From positions 1 to 34,591 of the forward strand of contig JAFGVK010000183.1 in the NCBI GenBank assembly GCA_016938035.1: a stretch of 34,591 bases of DNA. Direction: 5' to 3'. This document shows, one piece after another, positions 33,397 to 34,591 of this stretch. Origin of the DNA: Deltaproteobacteria bacterium. GTDB lineage: Bacteria; Myxococcota_A; UBA796; GCA-2862545. Below the pieces are notes generated by a model. The model searched no databases, had not been told where the DNA came from, and was given only the letters and a program-made list of their open reading frames with translations. Position 1 is the first letter of the stretch. Every line of letters starts with the position of its first letter. The position numbers and the translations under genes are program-made.

Positions 33397-34591
33397 TCAG
33401 GGGCAACTCCACACCTCGTCGACGGGACCGGTGAAGCACAGCTGCTCCTCCCCGAGGCCGGGTATCCACTCGAAGGTGCAAGTCTTGCGCGTGCCGCGCC
33501 AGCCGCGGGCGTCGGAGGAGATGGCGCCGGTGAGTTTCATGGTGCTTCCGTCGTAGTCGGTATAGGTGTCCCCGCGGTAGTGGCCGCTGCGGAAGTACTC
33601 GGTGTGCTGGTAGGGTCTCCCCTGCCAGTCCGGTGCCTTCACGAGCTGGGGGCTGCCGTCCTCGAAGCAGCTGACGAGGTCATCCAGGTCGATGTTGAAG
33701 ATCGGTCCTGGGTGCCACCGGATGCCCTCCGGACTCAGCTCGAGGGGCGCGCGGCCCCAGCCGGTGCCGGCGCGTCCGGTGTGGAGCATGTCTCCGTTGA
33801 GGTGGACCCAGCCCTCCCTTCCCTCGCTGTCGGGCACATCGAGGGTGAGGTCGAGGTCGAATTCTGGGAGGATGAGCTGGAAGACGGTCTGGCTGCCCTG
33901 AGCATCGAACCAGGAGCGGGTGAGGAGCCGATCGCGGCTCACCTCGATGAGGGTGAGGTAGCCGTCGGGGTGGTACTCCTGGAGGTAGACCTCGCCGAGG
34001 GCGCCGGTGTCGTCATACCACAGGTAGCGCTCCTGCCAGAGGGTGCCGTCGGGGTGCCAGGCGTAGGTGTGACCGCTGTCGAGGATGCCGTCGACCGGCT
34101 GGTCCCAGATGTCCTCGACCAGCCGGCCCTGGGCGTCGCGGGTCTCGGTCAGCAGCTTGTCTGGGACACCGTCGCCATCCCAGTCGTCGAGCTCGGAAAC
34201 CGTGAGGCCGTCAGCGCTGTAGGTGTAGGTGACGCGACCGAGCCTCGCCGTGCCGATGTCGAACGCCCAGGAGTACTCGATGAGTCTATCCTGACTGTCG
34301 TAGGCCCAGGTGATGGTGTCCCGCTTCCAGTTGCCGCGGAAATCGAGCTCGTCGATGATCTGGCTGACCGGCGCACCGAGCTCGTTCCAGGTGTAGGTGG
34401 CGATCCTGACCATCGACCCGTCCTCCTCGGTGGTGCAGGTCTGGACGAGTCCGTCCTCCGACCAGGCGCAGCCATAGGCATAGGTCTGCTCATAGGTGCC
34501 GTCCCCGTCCGGGTCCTCCTCGACCGAGCTCAGCTCGCCCTCCTCGTCCCAGGTGGAGAGCTGCTCCGGGTGGCCGTCACCGTCGGTGTCG
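33397..34591 (-). CDS. YD/RHS-like repeat protein, C-terminal part (start beyond the right edge)
   Basis: The frame is open from the window edge (34590) to a TGA at 33397-33399, about 397 residues; an internal ATG at 34413 is not a credible start because the same repeat pattern continues upstream of it (TYEQTYAYGCAWSEDGLVQT). The protein is built of degenerate ~20-25-residue repeats with Y-x-Y/W-x-x-D-G-x-L (YAWHPDGTLWQERYLWYDDTG, RVTYTYSADGLTVSELDDWD), as in RHS/YD-repeat proteins, with D-x-D-G-D-G calcium-type insertions (DTDGDGHPEQ, DPDGDGTYEQ, DWDGDGVPDKLL). The last ~150 residues are a non-repeat beta-rich end with four cysteines. I infer a secreted surface protein. There is no toxin-like tip. 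Confidence 0.75.
   Translation of the reverse strand, partial: DTDGDGHPEQLSTWDEEGELSSVEEDPDGDGTYEQTYAYGCAWSEDGLVQTCTTEEDGSMVRIATYTWNELGAPVSQIIDELDFRGNWKRDTITWAYDSQDRLIEYSWAFDIGTARLGRVTYTYSADGLTVSELDDWDGDGVPDKLLTETRDAQGRLVEDIWDQPVDGILDSGHTYAWHPDGTLWQERYLWYDDTGALGEVYLQEYHPDGYLTLIEVSRDRLLTRSWFDAQGSQTVFQLILPEFDLDLTLDVPDSEGREGWVHLNGDMLHTGRAGTGWGRAPLELSPEGIRWHPGPIFNIDLDDLVSCFEDGSPQLVKAPDWQGRPYQHTEYFRSGHYRGDTYTDYDGSTMKLTGAISSDARGWRGTRKTCTFEWIPGLGEEQLCFTGPVDEVWSCP

Overview
The window is high-G+C bacterial DNA with short intergenic gaps and genes on both strands. Several gene types together point to a myxobacterium-like lineage (Myxococcota, former Deltaproteobacteria): an aspartate-rich MopE-like surface protein, lipoproteins with D-x-D-x-D-G repeats, a Ser/Thr kinase fused to an FGE-sulfatase-like domain, several Roadblock/LC7-like proteins and a bacterial Nma111-type double-HtrA protease. 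This placement is inferred from gene content only. I found no rRNA, tRNA, CRISPR array, insertion sequence or prophage.

Layout. (1) Positions 1-5912 hold two cell-surface proteins facing away from each other: a truncated beta-helix/MopE protein on the minus strand (cut by the left edge) and a 1016-residue Ig-repeat protein with a C-terminal beta-barrel on the plus strand. (2) Positions 5909-11221 are metabolic and housekeeping: a D-2-hydroxyacid dehydrogenase, an NhaC antiporter translationally coupled to a RecX-like protein, an Old-Yellow-Enzyme/2,4-dienoyl-CoA-reductase-type flavoprotein and a NifX/NifB-type small protein. (3) Positions 11364-14133, all minus strand, hold two tandem paralogous lipoproteins with calcium-type repeats plus a thioredoxin-like domain, and an SPFH/stomatin protein. 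(4) Positions 14297-17970 are a fatty-acid beta-oxidation operon, a FadN-type bifunctional enzyme followed by a thiolase, behind a TTGACA box and a perfect 8+2+8 palindrome that looks like a TetR-type operator.

(5) Positions 18350-32582 are the most unusual part. A short minus-strand operon (Roadblock-like protein and a flavodiiron-type metallo-beta-lactamase-fold protein) diverges from a long plus-strand series. That series has a kinase/FGE-like fusion, a 998-residue inner-membrane protein with five exact DWDGLDG motifs and a C-terminal OmpA-like domain, two more Roadblock-like proteins, an Nma111-like protease, an SLC12-type transporter broken by an in-frame TAG, a SixA-like phosphohistidine phosphatase and a lipoprotein. 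Gaps are tiny and four junctions overlap or nearly touch, so much of it is probably co-transcribed. I infer that the Roadblock, kinase and DWDGLDG/OmpA genes form an envelope-linked signalling or polarity module. No MglA-type GTPase is in the window.

(6) Positions 32583-34591 hold a strong hairpin, what looks like a decayed gene readable only by stitching frames, and the C-terminal part of a YD/RHS-like protein running off the right edge.

Very long open frames opposite or out of phase with the real genes (up to 1219 codons) are G+C artefacts and were left out.
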